The position numbers and the translations under genes are program-made. A DNA stretch of 64,000 bases from Nectonema munidae (Eukaryota > Nematomorpha > Nectonematoida > Nectonematidae): contig JAUIRK010001025.1 in the NCBI GenBank assembly GCA_030549495.1, positions 327,501 through 391,500 on the forward strand, in the 5' to 3' direction. A model generated the notes under the pieces. It was not told the origin of the DNA and searched no databases. It saw nothing but the letters and a program-made list of their open reading frames with translations. Below are positions 32,200-42,850 of the stretch, piece after piece. Each line of letters opens with the position of its first letter. Position 1 is the first letter of the stretch.

Positions 32200-33110
32200 A
32201 TGTCGTCTATTGAATCTTCCTCAACTTTTTCGGATTCACAAAATTGTACTTCTTAATCCTCGAGTACATCAAGTGAGGTTAATTTTTATGATCAAAATCT
32301 TATTGCTGATTCGACTGAATATTTCTGGGAAGTTTTGGAAGAAGAGAAAGTATAAATATAGAGATGCAGTTTCTAGACCTCCTGTTCCGTTATTTTAATT
32401 TTTCAACAAATCATTCCTTGAAAATTTAGTAGATACGAAGTTTAGATTCAGAGGTGAAAAACGTGAACGTAATTGTTCGTAAACCAAGATTTTCGTAGGC
32501 TTCATTGTTGATTCTGATATTTGAGATGCAAAAATTTGTTTTTAAGATCGACAAATTTAAAGTACTCAAACCTGTATCATTGCTACACAAAGTTTAGTGT
32601 GTCCCACCTCTTAGCCTATTTTGGCTCCTTGATTTACATTGGCCAAAATGGAGACCAGAAAGTCAAAGCTGCCGATTTGTTTTCTAAAGCCGGAAGCCCT
32701 TTTTACGAAGTTGTTTGGGGAGAGATATGCTCACTCTCATTCACGTATTCTTACGCTTTGATAAAATAAATCAAAGAAATTCTAACGGCAAGATTAGTCC
32801 TATACAAAAATTTTTTATAATGTGTTTCCATTGTATTGGAATCCTCATTCTGCCGTTACCATAGATGAACAGCTTGTGGCGTTTAGGGGAGGATGCCCAA
32901 TCAAAATATACGATCCTAAAAAACCGGGACACTATGGGAGGAAATTATATCATATAAATGATGCAGTTTTATTATTGCTTGTCCCCAGAAATTTATGTTA
33001 GCGGACTCTCTGATTCAAGTTATTTTTCAGGATTGAATATTAGTAAGCGCCTTAAAAAAACATGTCCGTCAAGCGACGCAAAGTACAACGGAGAGGATAT
33101 GTGTTCAGAA
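32200..33110 (+). pseudogene. piggyBac transposase remnant
   Basis: Plus strand. 32600-32720 reads LLAYFGSLIYIGQNGDQKVK and then SPFYEVVWG (the 'L.aflGllil.G' region). About 32815-32950 reads NVFPLYWNPHSAVTIDEQLV, then AFRGGCPIKIYDPKKPGHYG and RKLY. The pattern DEQLxxFRGxCxx..Y.PkKPxkYG is diagnostic of piggyBac and includes the first catalytic Asp. Frames change between blocks. The C-terminal half is not found. Confidence 0.85.
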
Positions 33111-33164
33111 CTTAGGGAAGGCCTAAGTTCATATGAGTGATTAATTGATGAATATTCTACAATA

Positions 33165-33485
33165 ATGAATGATGGCATAGAAAACGGAATTAGGAATAAG
33201 ATCTTAATAAGTCAATGCTACTCTCGTATTTTCAAAGCAGATAAAAAACCGAAGGTTTCTAGTCCAATACACAATATGATTAATTTTGAGTTGCCAAAAA
33301 TGGAACGGTTTGAAGGCAATTTGAGAGAATACTTAATCTTTAGAAGAGACTTTATGAAGCAAATCACCAATTTATCAAGACATTTTCATTATAACATTGT
33401 AAATATATATACTATATGTGTCATGAACCTAAAGTTAATATCATTCACACCAATTTATCAAGACATCTTCATTTTAACACTGTAA
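33165..33485 (+). mobile_element. possible Bel/Pao-type retroelement gag-like fossil
   Basis: An isolated open stretch whose centre (ELPKMERFEGNLREYLIFRR) resembles the 'LPKl.lPkF.Gd..ew..F...F' core of gag-like proteins of Bel/Pao LTR elements. No LTRs, polymerase or integrase are visible nearby. It is a broken, partial fossil of unknown age. Weak call. Confidence 0.3.
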
Positions 33486-33535
33486 ATATACATACTATAT
33501 ATGTGATTAACCTAAAGTAATATCTTTACCATCAG
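33366..33535. repeat. two-copy tandem repeat, about 87-bp unit
   Basis: The block ATTTATCAAGACAT.TTCATT, TAACA.TGTAAATAT and CATACTATAT.TGTG occurs twice in tandem. No further copies seen. Confidence 0.65.
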
Positions 33536-33964
33536 CACCAATAATCCCTGTCAACACTCAGCAAGCAAGACACCACGCTTTCATTTTACGTCATATAATA
33601 TATCTGAAGGAGGTCATAGTTTTAAATAAAAGATTTACTCAACGTTTTCAAAAACACTTTTAGTGGCGAATTTTAAATCAGTCTTCCTAACCATCTGTTA
33701 CCCTAGAATTTATTGCTGTCAATTCAATTCAGTTTTTCAATTTTTTATATTTGTTATAATTATTTCACCTCAATGGGCATATCTGTCAAAAATTTTGTTT
33801 CTAAATTGATATAAAGTTATAGAAGCTAATATTGTCTTTAGCATTAGCATTATGGTTACCTTCTTGTGTTTATGCTGTGAACATTATGTGATGCTTATAT
33901 GATAGGATAGATAAATGGTAGGACAATGTTGTATGCATGTGAGAGGATTAGTGATAATCAAGAG
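33536..33964. other. AT-rich spacer
   Basis: No gene or element recognised. Confidence 0.45.
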
Positions 33965-34095
33965 CAGGGGCCTCATTTTAGTGGGGGGGGGGGGAGGGGG
34001 GGAGGAGGGGGGGGGGGGGGGGGGCGAGGGGACAAATCCCTCCCACTTTTGAAAAAAAAGGAAAAGTCCCCTCCACTTTTTGAGAGAAACACGAT
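33965..34095. repeat. G-rich tract with A interruptions, then purine/C-rich tail
   Basis: About 33983-34024 is almost pure G with runs of 7-20, preceded by CAGGGGCCTCATTTTAG, which looks like a transposon end. It is followed by two similar blocks (TCCCTCCCACTTTTGA and TCCCCTCCACTTTTTGA). It could form G-quadruplexes and is prone to sequencing error. A similar purine/C-rich motif is at 39655-39715. Confidence 0.6.
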
Positions 34096-34549
34096 ATTTT
34101 TCCCAGTTATTTTATATACATAAATAGAAATTGACACATCATATATATAAAGGAGTTATAATCAGATCTTGTCATATACACATCATAAAACATGTCATGT
34201 AAATATGTGATACCTATAAAAATGTCTAATATGTTCTTCACAAGAAACACATGTTTATAGTGAAGACGATTTTATATTTGTTTTGAAAGATGCGAATATA
34301 TATATTCAATTATCTGTGAAATGTCTGAATTGGACAACAGTGAATATTCAAGATTGATTTAGATATGGAAAAAAGTATATTTTTTTTAAATATTTATATT
34401 TAAAAAAACATAAAAAAAAGTATTAGTTATTACGAATGTGTCGTTTATTTTTTCCTAAATCTAATTTTGTAAGTTTAAAAAAATTTTGTTTTCAAGAATG
34501 TGCCCCCTACTTTTAAGATATCAGCGAGGCCCATGATCAAGAGGATAGT
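34096..34549. other. AT-rich spacer
   Basis: Nothing recognised. Confidence 0.4.
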
Positions 34550-34686
34550 AAGTAGTAGTAGTATAGCACAAACACATGTAAAACAATCTTAGTAAGACTC
34601 CACAGGTGTCCCAAGAATATAATTTACAAAAAATAGGTGGAGTCTTACTATGAGTGCTTCGCATGTGTCTGGCTATACTACTACAC
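34550..34686. mobile_element. imperfect palindromic MITE, about 137 bp
   Basis: The left arm TAGTAGTAGTATAGC, then ACACATG and AGTAAGACTCCAC (34552-34602) is inverted at 34637-34685 (GTGGAGTCTTACT, GCATGTGTCTGGCTATACTA). The loop is about 35 bp. No clear target duplication. Noncoding. Confidence 0.6.
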
Positions 34687-35002
34687 AGATAAAACCTAAA
34701 ATTCACGTCTATGTATGATGAACTGAAACAAGAAAGTCAATAGATCTTCTTCATCACAATCATGCAATCGTGTGGCCTTCTTCATCATCACTGGCACTGT
34801 CTGTGTGACATACGACAGGCCTCTCTGATTCGATATTTTTTGCTACAGCAACATTAACATTCTTTTATCTTATTTGTCTCTGGTTGATTTGATCTTCGGT
34901 ATATGTTCATAGTTTTTTATTCATATTTATCCTTTATTTATGTTTATGTTTTATTTTTAATTATCCAGATTATTTCAGTTTTGTTTTTTATTTAATTTCA
35001 AT
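34687..35002. other. AT-rich spacer
   Basis: Nothing recognised; directly upstream of the Tigger N-terminus. Confidence 0.4.
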
Positions 35003-35530
35003 ATGGAAAGTCGTAAAAGAAAAGAACTGGCATTACAACAAAAAATTGATCTTATAAACGCGAGCCAAGGCAAAAGTACTAGACAACTATCTGAAGTCTT
35101 TGGCATTGGTCGAACTCAGGTCCAGAATATTTTTTGGAAATGAGGAGTGCTTGCTTATGAAGAAAATTCAAGTTGTGACCGCAAAAGAAGAAGCTCGCAA
35201 AAGTTAACTGTTAGTGGGCCTTTGATGCAAGAACGAGCTCTACGCTACGCACAAGACTTACCTTTCTAACTTCAAAGCTTCAAATGGATGGTGGGTAGTT
35301 TTAAGCAACGTTATAATATTTCATCTTCCAAAGTTTGTGGAGAAAGCGCAAGTGTTGATAAAAGTCTGGTCTCTGATTGGAAAACTAAACTTCCATCAAT
35401 GATAGAGCGATATGACAAATCTAATAAATATAATATGGAAGAGACAGGCCTTTTTTTCCTCAACTTCCTGATCGAACACTACATTTCTCTGATGAAAAGT
35501 GCAAAGGCTTAAAAAAATCGAAAGACCGTT
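35003..35530 (+). pseudogene. Tigger/pogo transposase N-terminal half
   Basis: ATG at 35003. MESRKRKELALQQKIDLINA, then RQLSEVFGIGRTQVQNI form the CENP-B-type helix-turn-helix. The second DNA-binding domain includes VSGPLMQERALRYAQDL (35210-35260), and FKQRYNISSSKVCGESASVD (from about 35300) leads into the DDE domain with the N(x)EETGLFF box (35430-35455), where the first catalytic Asp of NADETGLF reads Glu. A stop and frameshifts interrupt it, and no C-terminal half follows. It is a different fragment from the Tigger at 30-31.5 kb. Confidence 0.85.
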
Positions 35531-35624
35531 TAACTCAATTTTTTATTGTTTTTTTCAATTTATCCTATTTTTCATATTTAAAATCTTTCTTTCATTTACT
35601 ACTGTGGTTGCCCTTTTTCAGATT

Positions 35625-36041
35625 TCAAAATTTTTTTGAATAGGGAGAAATCCCCATTGAATGTATAGCGAAAAAAAATACCGAGTCCGTCAACGGTGTT
35701 AGAACCAACAAGTCCATAAAGCCAGGGTTAATCTCAAATAACTGTATGAGATAGCTTAATTTTTTCAAAACACAACCCTGTTTTTCTACTAGAACTAAAA
35801 TATAAGTCTCTAAACATGCCTTACAATTAGAATACTGTTCACTATCTTCGGTTATCCACTTATCCTCTTCATCTTCATTTTCCTCATGTTTGCTTACTAC
35901 ATCATTATACAATTCATCTAACTCAACGCCTCCTAACTTATTTAAACATTTTACATCTGTCGTATTACTACTTATAAACTGTTCAACCTTTTTACAATGT
36001 ATTGTTAAAAAACGTCATTTTCGCCCCCCGGATGTGCCCCT
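35625..36041 (-). mobile_element. fragment of an unidentified element with a hAT-type end
   Basis: The minus strand starts CAGGGGCACATCCGGGGGGC (36041 leftwards), the same end as 15304 and 21186. From about 36000 to 35625 it is open (ELDELYNDVVSKHEENEDEE, then YLIQLFEINPGFMDLLVL), about 120 codons with an acidic stretch. I do not recognise this protein. The other end was not found. Confidence 0.5.
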
Positions 36042-36149
36042 GCTTTTTGTGGAAATTTAAGTTCTGCTGGCTGTATTGTGCATTTTTTGTATTTTTCATT
36101 TTTAGTAAACATATTTTAGGATGAATAATATAACGTGAAAGAAATTTTC

Positions 36150-37952
36150 ATGTTTCAGCATCGCTTTTCGTTTCCCAACATCAACTCCTACTGTTATGGA
36201 AGTGAATTGGATCATTCAGTTCACGACTTTTTCGATGAAAGTTTGTTAGCCTTGAATCCCAAATACAAAAAAATCACTCAAGAAGCATCAGTCCTCTCAT
36301 GGAAAAGTGAAGATCTTTCTGTCCTCTTTGAAGATCCCAGTTCGTTGAATTCTCCAGAAGCAAAGTACGCATACGTGAATCGCTGCAATAGGCTTTCTTC
36401 ACTTAATGAAGTTAGGCGTAGCACTTTAGTCGACTCGCTCTTCCTGAATAAATGCATTCGTAAAGATGATTCCTCTTTTCTGAACCCAAATAACTTGACT
36501 CTAAGAGATCGCAAAAAACAGAAAGTTTTTTCGCATCTCTCTGCGTGTTCTAGCAGAAACGGAGTTTTCTACTTGATTCACCCGTCCTTATCGAAGGCAG
36601 ATGACTTTTTTACAATTACTTCGTTTAACACGACACCACACTATGACATTGAGGAGAGAAAGAGCGCTGATGTCAAAATGGCAAATAAGAAGGGCATTAG
36701 TGAGGAAGTGAAGGGTTTGTGTATTGGACAGCCGTACGGCATGCATGACTCGTCCTTGTTTGGCGTGTGCATGAGCCAACGTTGTGTGAAGTTTCACGAA
36801 GTGCTGACAAGGAAATCCTTTTCCATAGACGACTGCCTCCCATCTGCCTCTTCTTGCTCCTTCAATCCCTACCTAGCAAATGAATGCTTAATCTCATCTC
36901 ACAACTCCTGTTACGTCAACTCAGTAGATTTGAATGCTTTGAAGAGGGACATTCACCCCAACTACCACCACCTTAAATGCCCCATCCTCACATCTTACTA
37001 CACCTCCCACCCACGCATCTTCACTGTGACATTGGAAAGCGAGGTTAAGTTGTTTGATCTACGAACTTCCCATCATTTAGGCTTGAAGGAGCCGTGTCTC
37101 AACCTTTTTAGCCAATCAGAATTTAGGTTTATGCAAAATGAGCTTGTTCAAAAGTCTCTCCTTCTCTTCAGCGATAATCACTATCACGCCCTTATATCTG
37201 ACTCCTCTTTAATTTTGCTGGATGAACGATACCCGAAAAACCTTCTAAGTATCAAGAAGCCAAATTTGAATTCAACGGAATTAGTTCATTTGGACGCTTG
37301 TAACGTAGACAACAACCAACTACTCATTTACACTGCTTCCTATTTCAGCCATAATCCCATTTTCTACGTCTACTCCAAAGACTCACTCGTTTGTAAGCAG
37401 TTTGGAGCTTTGGATAGTTTAGCCTCGTTGGCTTCTAACTCGCTAGATTCATCACCACCATCTCTCGAATATTTAAAATATGTTCCAGAAAAATTAGAAA
37501 ATTATCGATTCAAGATGCCTTGCCTAGGCATTGCCTCTTTTTCTCCTACTCCAAATCACTCCATTTTTTTCAGAATCACTGCTTTAAATGACATTTTTTA
37601 TCAAAGTATCTTCGATTCTGACGCCATAGCGTCTACTTCCATGAATTCATTCTTCTCGACTGTTTCTAGAAAACAACGTAACAGCATATGGTTGAATAAG
37701 TGTCAAAAAGAATGGAACAAACATATCAACGATACTGCTTCCTCATATGTTAATCATTACCATATAAAAAGCGATGAACTGTTTAACGATTCTTTCTCGC
37801 TACCAACAAACTCATCCGTTATACCAAATGAGGTCATTGACGACAGTAAAGTGGAATTAGAAAACTGCAACGGTGACCTTGATATTCTTTTTCAAGAAAT
37901 TCAATCCTATTCAGATTTAGACGAATCATTCACTAACTTTTGGCTTGAATAA
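36150..37952 (+). CDS. TAF1C: TAF1C-like subunit of the RNA polymerase I selectivity factor (RRN6 family)
   Basis: A 600-codon intronless frame. TAF1C is part of SL1, which places RNA polymerase I on rDNA promoters in the nucleolus. The assignment rests on the propeller-like middle: TSHPRIFTVTLESEVKLFDL (about 285-304) and HALISDSSLILLDERYP (about 345-362). The latter matches the family's 'aT..sLylLDeRfP' signature with the LDERYP box. The N-terminus (DHSVHDFFDESLLALNPKYK) and the acidic C-terminal tail are not diagnostic. The length is shorter than human TAF1C (about 870). Start: the first ATG is 36150, in the context TTTTCATGTTTCAG; the frame is open a few codons further up. A hAT-type element end lies only 109 bp upstream. 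Poly(A) signals at 38018-38027. A 166-bp copy of the 5' end is at 38651. Confidence 0.6.
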   Translation: MFQHRFSFPNINSYCYGSELDHSVHDFFDESLLALNPKYKKITQEASVLSWKSEDLSVLFEDPSSLNSPEAKYAYVNRCNRLSSLNEVRRSTLVDSLFLNKCIRKDDSSFLNPNNLTLRDRKKQKVFSHLSACSSRNGVFYLIHPSLSKADDFFTITSFNTTPHYDIEERKSADVKMANKKGISEEVKGLCIGQPYGMHDSSLFGVCMSQRCVKFHEVLTRKSFSIDDCLPSASSCSFNPYLANECLISSHNSCYVNSVDLNALKRDIHPNYHHLKCPILTSYYTSHPRIFTVTLESEVKLFDLRTSHHLGLKEPCLNLFSQSEFRFMQNELVQKSLLLFSDNHYHALISDSSLILLDERYPKNLLSIKKPNLNSTELVHLDACNVDNNQLLIYTASYFSHNPIFYVYSKDSLVCKQFGALDSLASLASNSLDSSPPSLEYLKYVPEKLENYRFKMPCLGIASFSPTPNHSIFFRITALNDIFYQSIFDSDAIASTSMNSFFSTVSRKQRNSIWLNKCQKEWNKHINDTASSYVNHYHIKSDELFNDSFSLPTNSSVIPNEVIDDSKVELENCNGDLDILFQEIQSYSDLDESFTNFWLE

Positions 37953-38650
37953 TTCAAAGTTCTCGTATTAATCATATCTCAATTGCAAAAAAATATGTAG
38001 TTTAGTTGAAAATGGGAAATAAATAAATTATTATATGTACAGATAAGACAATGTTATATATAAAATCATCATATTATAATAACTAAAAAATTTATCACAA
38101 GATTATTATATACTTGAGGATATTCTCTAATAAATGAAATTGTTTTTTACAAATGAAATTCATCGATCTCTAAGAAAGTTGTGAAAAGATTTAATGAGGT
38201 GAGAGATTTTGGATATTTCCACCCTAGAAAGTTTGTTGCTCTGAGATACACACCACAATGGAGAATTTCCGTTTGGGCACCCTTAAAAAATCAGATAATT
38301 TATAAAATAACTGAAAATTGTTACATTAGTGCTGGTGCAAAATAATAAAATTGAGAGGGGGGGGGGGGCGTGGGAAGATGGCAAATTTTTACAACTGCCC
38401 TTAGCTAATGAAGAGTTAATATTAGGTTAGGAATTTGTTTAAAATCAGTTCACCAAGTGACACAACTTGTCTGCGCCCATAGCATAGAATACGCCAAAAG
38501 CGTTGCATATAACGTATGCCTTACGGTATAGGTATGTGCACTTAGGAACTTATGCTATCAATTTGCAGCCGGTGATGCACTACACTGAGACAACATACTA
38601 AACCTAATTACAATTAATTTTTGCTTTTGAATTATTATTATTATACAGGT
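37953..38650. other. intergenic 3' of the TAF1C-like gene
   Basis: Contains tandem AATAAA at 38018-38027. A G run at 38356-38368 and a 38460-38580 stretch of higher GC carry no recognisable gene. Confidence 0.4.
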
Positions 38651-38816
38651 CATATTTTAGGATGAATAATATAACGTGAAAGAAATTTTCATGTTTCAGC
38701 ATCGCTTTTCGTTTCCCAAAATCAACTCCTACTGTTATGGAAGTGAGTTGGAGCATTCAGTTCACGACTTTTTCGATGAAAGTTTGTTAGCCTTGAATCC
38801 CAAATACAAAAAAATC
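38651..38816 (+). pseudogene. partial duplicate of the TAF1C-like gene 5' end
   Basis: 166 bp copy of 36110-36275, covering 40 bp of 5' flank, the ATG (38691) and about 42 codons, with only a few substitutions (for example AACATC to AAAATC and TTGGATC to TTGGAGC). After AAAAAAATC the similarity ends sharply and the frame runs on for about 36 unrelated codons to a stop at 38922. It cannot encode a functional protein. High identity suggests a recent event. Confidence 0.9.
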
Positions 38817-39764
38817 GCTTTTACACAACTACAATGTTCCATCAAAGTTTCTCCTTTAGCGATTTTCCGCAAAGGGCAAAACTCACCAAAGTGTTTACTC
38901 AATCCAAGATTTTTCATGTGCTGAGCTTGAAATAATGAGCTTTTTTTAAGCGTTTCTACACGTTTTTGTACATTTCACTGAGCACAGTATTTTTTGATAT
39001 ACAAACATAACTTGCTAGTTTCTGGAGTGTTACTAGAACTTCTTTCTGAAACATTACTTTTTTTGAAAATCCAACTTGTTACTAGAGATTTATTTGTAAG
39101 CTCTTCTCTTGCCAAATCTTCAATTACCTGCTCTTATGTTTTTATATTGTTCTTTATCTCTGACCATAACTAAAATATTTTTTCTGAGATAAACATTTTG
39201 ACTGCTGAGAATATGCTTTCAAAGTTTTTTCAAACAAAGCTTGATAACTTTTGTCGTTTTTATTTATATGAAAAACGATTTCGATAAAATAATAAAAATT
39301 AAATTAAAACATTCACAGCTTTGCGTAGATGAAAAATAATATGGTAAAAAATGAATGAAGATAAAAAGTTCTGCCAATCAATAAACAAAAACTTAAACTA
39401 ATCAAAGATTAAATTAAAATTTTTTTTTATAAATATAAAATTTAATACCCCTGAAACTTTTAAAAATGGCTTTAATCTTGAAAAAAATATTTTGATTCAA
39501 TAAAATTGAATAACATATTTGAAATCAGCATAGTAAAGGCTATCTAAATAAATATATACTCTATCATATACTATATAAATGTGCAAATTCAATGTAGTTC
39601 CATGGCTCAACTGTATAAAAAACAGCAATAGTTAAAAGAGAAGAGGATGGTTCGTTTAGAGAGGGGTACGGACAAAATCCCCTCCCCCCCGGACAAAATC
39701 CTTTCTCTCAAAATGAGCATAGCACTTTATTTATATATTTAATTTTTTCAATAATCATTGCTAC
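38817..39764. other. intergenic, nothing recognised except a GC tract
   Basis: 39655-39715 has GGGTACGGACAAAATCCCCT type sequence with a C run, related to the tract at 33965-34095. The rest is AT-rich and empty. Confidence 0.4.
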
Positions 39765-41768
39765 TTTTTAAAAAATGTCAATCAAAATTTTGATTGATCA
39801 AAAATATATCTAATAAATATACCTTCAAATTTTACATAAAATATGTTTTTATACCAATTCGACCATGGTAATTTTTATTTCTGAAATTATTTTTTTGCAT
39901 TTAGAGATTTTAAATGTCTTATATCTGAAAGCTTCAATCAGATTTGCGGTTTATTTCTAGATACTTCTTCAATAATATTTTCAAAAAAATAAAATATGTT
40001 TTATACCAAATCGACTATGCTTATTTTATTTCTGTACTGGATTTTGGATAATACGGTTAAAAAATATCTCAGTGGCAATTGAATTAGTAATGTATACCTG
40101 AAAATCAGTTCTGTAAAAACTTTTCAAAAAATCGCTGCATATTAGGTATATAGTAAAAATATACTTTTTTTGTATATTTTGGCTTATAATACTTTCTACA
40201 ATCATCGTGAGTATGAAATATTTATTTAAAAAAAACAAAACGTATTATAAAATCTTTTGAAAATTTGTATGAGAGAAGGAACCAAGTTGAAAAAAGAACA
40301 TGTGACCAAAACAAATAATTTAAAAAATGTATCTTGGTTAAATGGAAGATCTACCATGTTCTAATGAACTAGGAAGTGATTTAATTATATATTATGTGCT
40401 TCAAAAAAGATTTTTACTGTGAAAAAGAAGTTCCTCTTTTACAAATGAAAAATATTTAAATCTATAGCTTATCATATAGGATTACAATTAACATGATGGG
40501 TAGAAAATCTGAAAATTTAGAATAGGTCAGATTTATCAAAAATGGCACAAATGCCAACATGTGAGAATTTAGTCACTATCAAGATATTTTTAATTTTAAT
40601 TGAATTTGTCCATCTTTTTCCTTTTGCGTCAAAAAGATAATCTTTTAGATGAAGAACGTGGACAACTTTTTGTAATTGAACAATGAAAATCACGAATGAT
40701 TCATTAGAAAAAAACCTTTGAAAGAGATTGGTTGACAAATATTCAGGCTTGATAATAAAATACACGATACTGATAAAAAAAGTCTAAGATCATCAAGAAG
40801 ATTCTTTAATCAGAATGCTTTGAGAGAGGAAAAAAGTAATTTTATCATCATAAAAAAATTTCCGAACACACATTGAAGAATATAAATTTTTAGTGAAAAA
40901 AGAGCTACCAAGAAAGGATCATCATAGAATGAATAGCAAAAGTACATACTGTAAATTATAATATGAAGTAGAGATTACGAGCCGATAACGAATTTGTAGC
41001 CAAAGAGATGGAGGTCCTATTGAGTTACATAAATTACCGTAAAATGAAATATTTTGAGTGAATTAAACACCCAAGGTTGGTTTATTAAATAAATTAAGAA
41101 AATAATTACCAGAGAAATACTGCAAGTAGAAGTTATTTTTGTTTATATATTTGACATTAATTTACAGGTTTAATCGATTTTTTTTGACAGGTTTTGATTT
41201 CATAAAAAATGAACATCACCACTGAATTCAGCATTTTTGAAAATGGGTATACAATATACATGGTAAAAAACTTTATATAATTATTTAAATAAAAAGTTCA
41301 CATTTAGATCAATTTTTTGACAGGTTTGATTGATTTTCATAAAAAATGAATATCATCACTGAATTCAGCATTTTGAAAATGGGTATACACGTGTAAAAAA
41401 CTTTATATAATTAAAAAGTTCAATTTTGAGATGAGCTGTCACATTTAGATCAATTTTTTGACAGGTTTGATTGATTTTCATAAAAAAAATGAATATCACC
41501 ACTCAATTCCGCATATTTGAAAATGGGTATACATGGTAAAAAACTTTTATAATTATTTAAATAAAAAGTTCTTTTTTGAGATGAGCTGTCAAATATAAAT
41601 CAATTTTTTGACAGGTTTGATAAAAATGGACATCACCACTGAATTCAGCATAGTTGAAATATATATGTAACATTAAAAATATTTATAAAAACTTATTAAT
41701 ATCTGAGAAAAATAAGGGGGAATGTCCCCAGCACTTGAGCGCACAAATTTAGCCCAGCACTGATAGGG
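39765..41768. repeat. piggyBac-ended nonautonomous repeat, copy B
   Basis: Collinear with copy A (18770-20430): 39835-40020 holds the 150-bp units, 40090-41150 the shared middle, and 41155-41670 four 145-bp units with TTTTTGACAGGTTTGATTG. The right end reads CAGCACTGATAGGG directly before TTAA (41769-41772), the expected piggyBac terminus and target site. A second inverted CAGCACT copy lies 22 bp inside (CCCCAGCACTTGAG). The left end is truncated. No protein is encoded. Confidence 0.75.
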
Positions 41769-42000
41769 TTAACACAAACCATAAATTTGACTTTAATATT
41801 AGAGTAATACAAAAACTTGATTTAAATATTAAAATTAGTACACTTTTTAGTTTTCATTTTTTTAATCTTAGAGATATAAAAATTTTTCTGATAGAACAAT
41901 TATTTCAAGTTACCAATTTTTTGAATATTTTGTATTAAAATTATTTAAAGTTTCAGTGTTCCTAATAAGAAGCCCTTGATTTTTGTGAAAATAAGAAAAA

Positions 42001-42850
42001 ATGAACCGAAAAATCGATACAAGTGTAATTCTTTCATCTCGTGCCGGAAATCTAACGGATGAAGAAGAAATTGACGATGTAAATGCTATTCCCAAAGATT
42101 TGACTGGTGCGTTTGAAGCTATAAGCTCAAAGGATAACTTTATACAAATAAATTGAAGAATAGTAATAAAGAAAGGTCTAAAAGAAATTGGAATAAAATG
42201 AAATCTTTTTTCTCCTGATACAGAAGAAATTTTTGAAGACTTTTTAGGTAAATAACCACATACTTAAAAATAAAATTTTAAACTTGAAAAGCATGATTTG
42301 TGGAATTTTTTCACGCTTTTAATTATTTCTTCATACAATCAAAGGCTCAAAATTGCCCACGTTCTATAAAACAAATTATGGAAAAAGAAAATAGAGGATA
42401 CTATGAAACATTTTACACAAAAGATTTGTGTTTGCAGTTATAAAGACAATAGTGTAGTAACAATGGCAACTAATTTTAAAATTAGCTACACCTGCCAATT
42501 TTGTTAATAGACGAATCAAAGGACAGTTAAAAAATTCTTGTAGAACAGCCCAAAATGATATAATTCCACAATGGGAGAAGGATTGGAAGAAAAAAATGGT
42601 ATTGGATGCCTTTGATAAGTATTTTTAGAATTCTTCAAATTGCCTTTTTTTAAAGTAGTAAAAGAATTTTCCTTCATCTGGTAGTAGAATTATATACCAA
42701 GAAAATTACTACCTGACCAATCAACCATTTCCGGCTAGAAAAACAAGGAAGTTGCAAAGTATGCACAAAAATACAAGAAAAATGTGTAGTGTTTGTCTAT
42801 TACATGAAAAATTCCATTGTTTCAATACATACCATAAATAGTTCACATAT
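42001..42850 (+). pseudogene. piggyBac transposase, deletion derivative (N and C termini)
   Basis: 42001-42155 reads MNRKIDTSVILSSRAGNLTD and then EEEIDDVNAIP, an acidic piggyBac-type N-terminus. 42415-42480 reads KDNSVVTMAT, matching the 'W.D.k.V.llS' strand. 42735-42835 reads ARKTRKLQSMHKNTRKMCSV and CLLHEKFHCFNTYHK, the Cys/His-rich C-terminal domain typical of piggyBac ('C..C...lC...CF..yH'). The catalytic core is missing. It starts about 230 bp after the TTAA that ends copy B. Confidence 0.7.
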
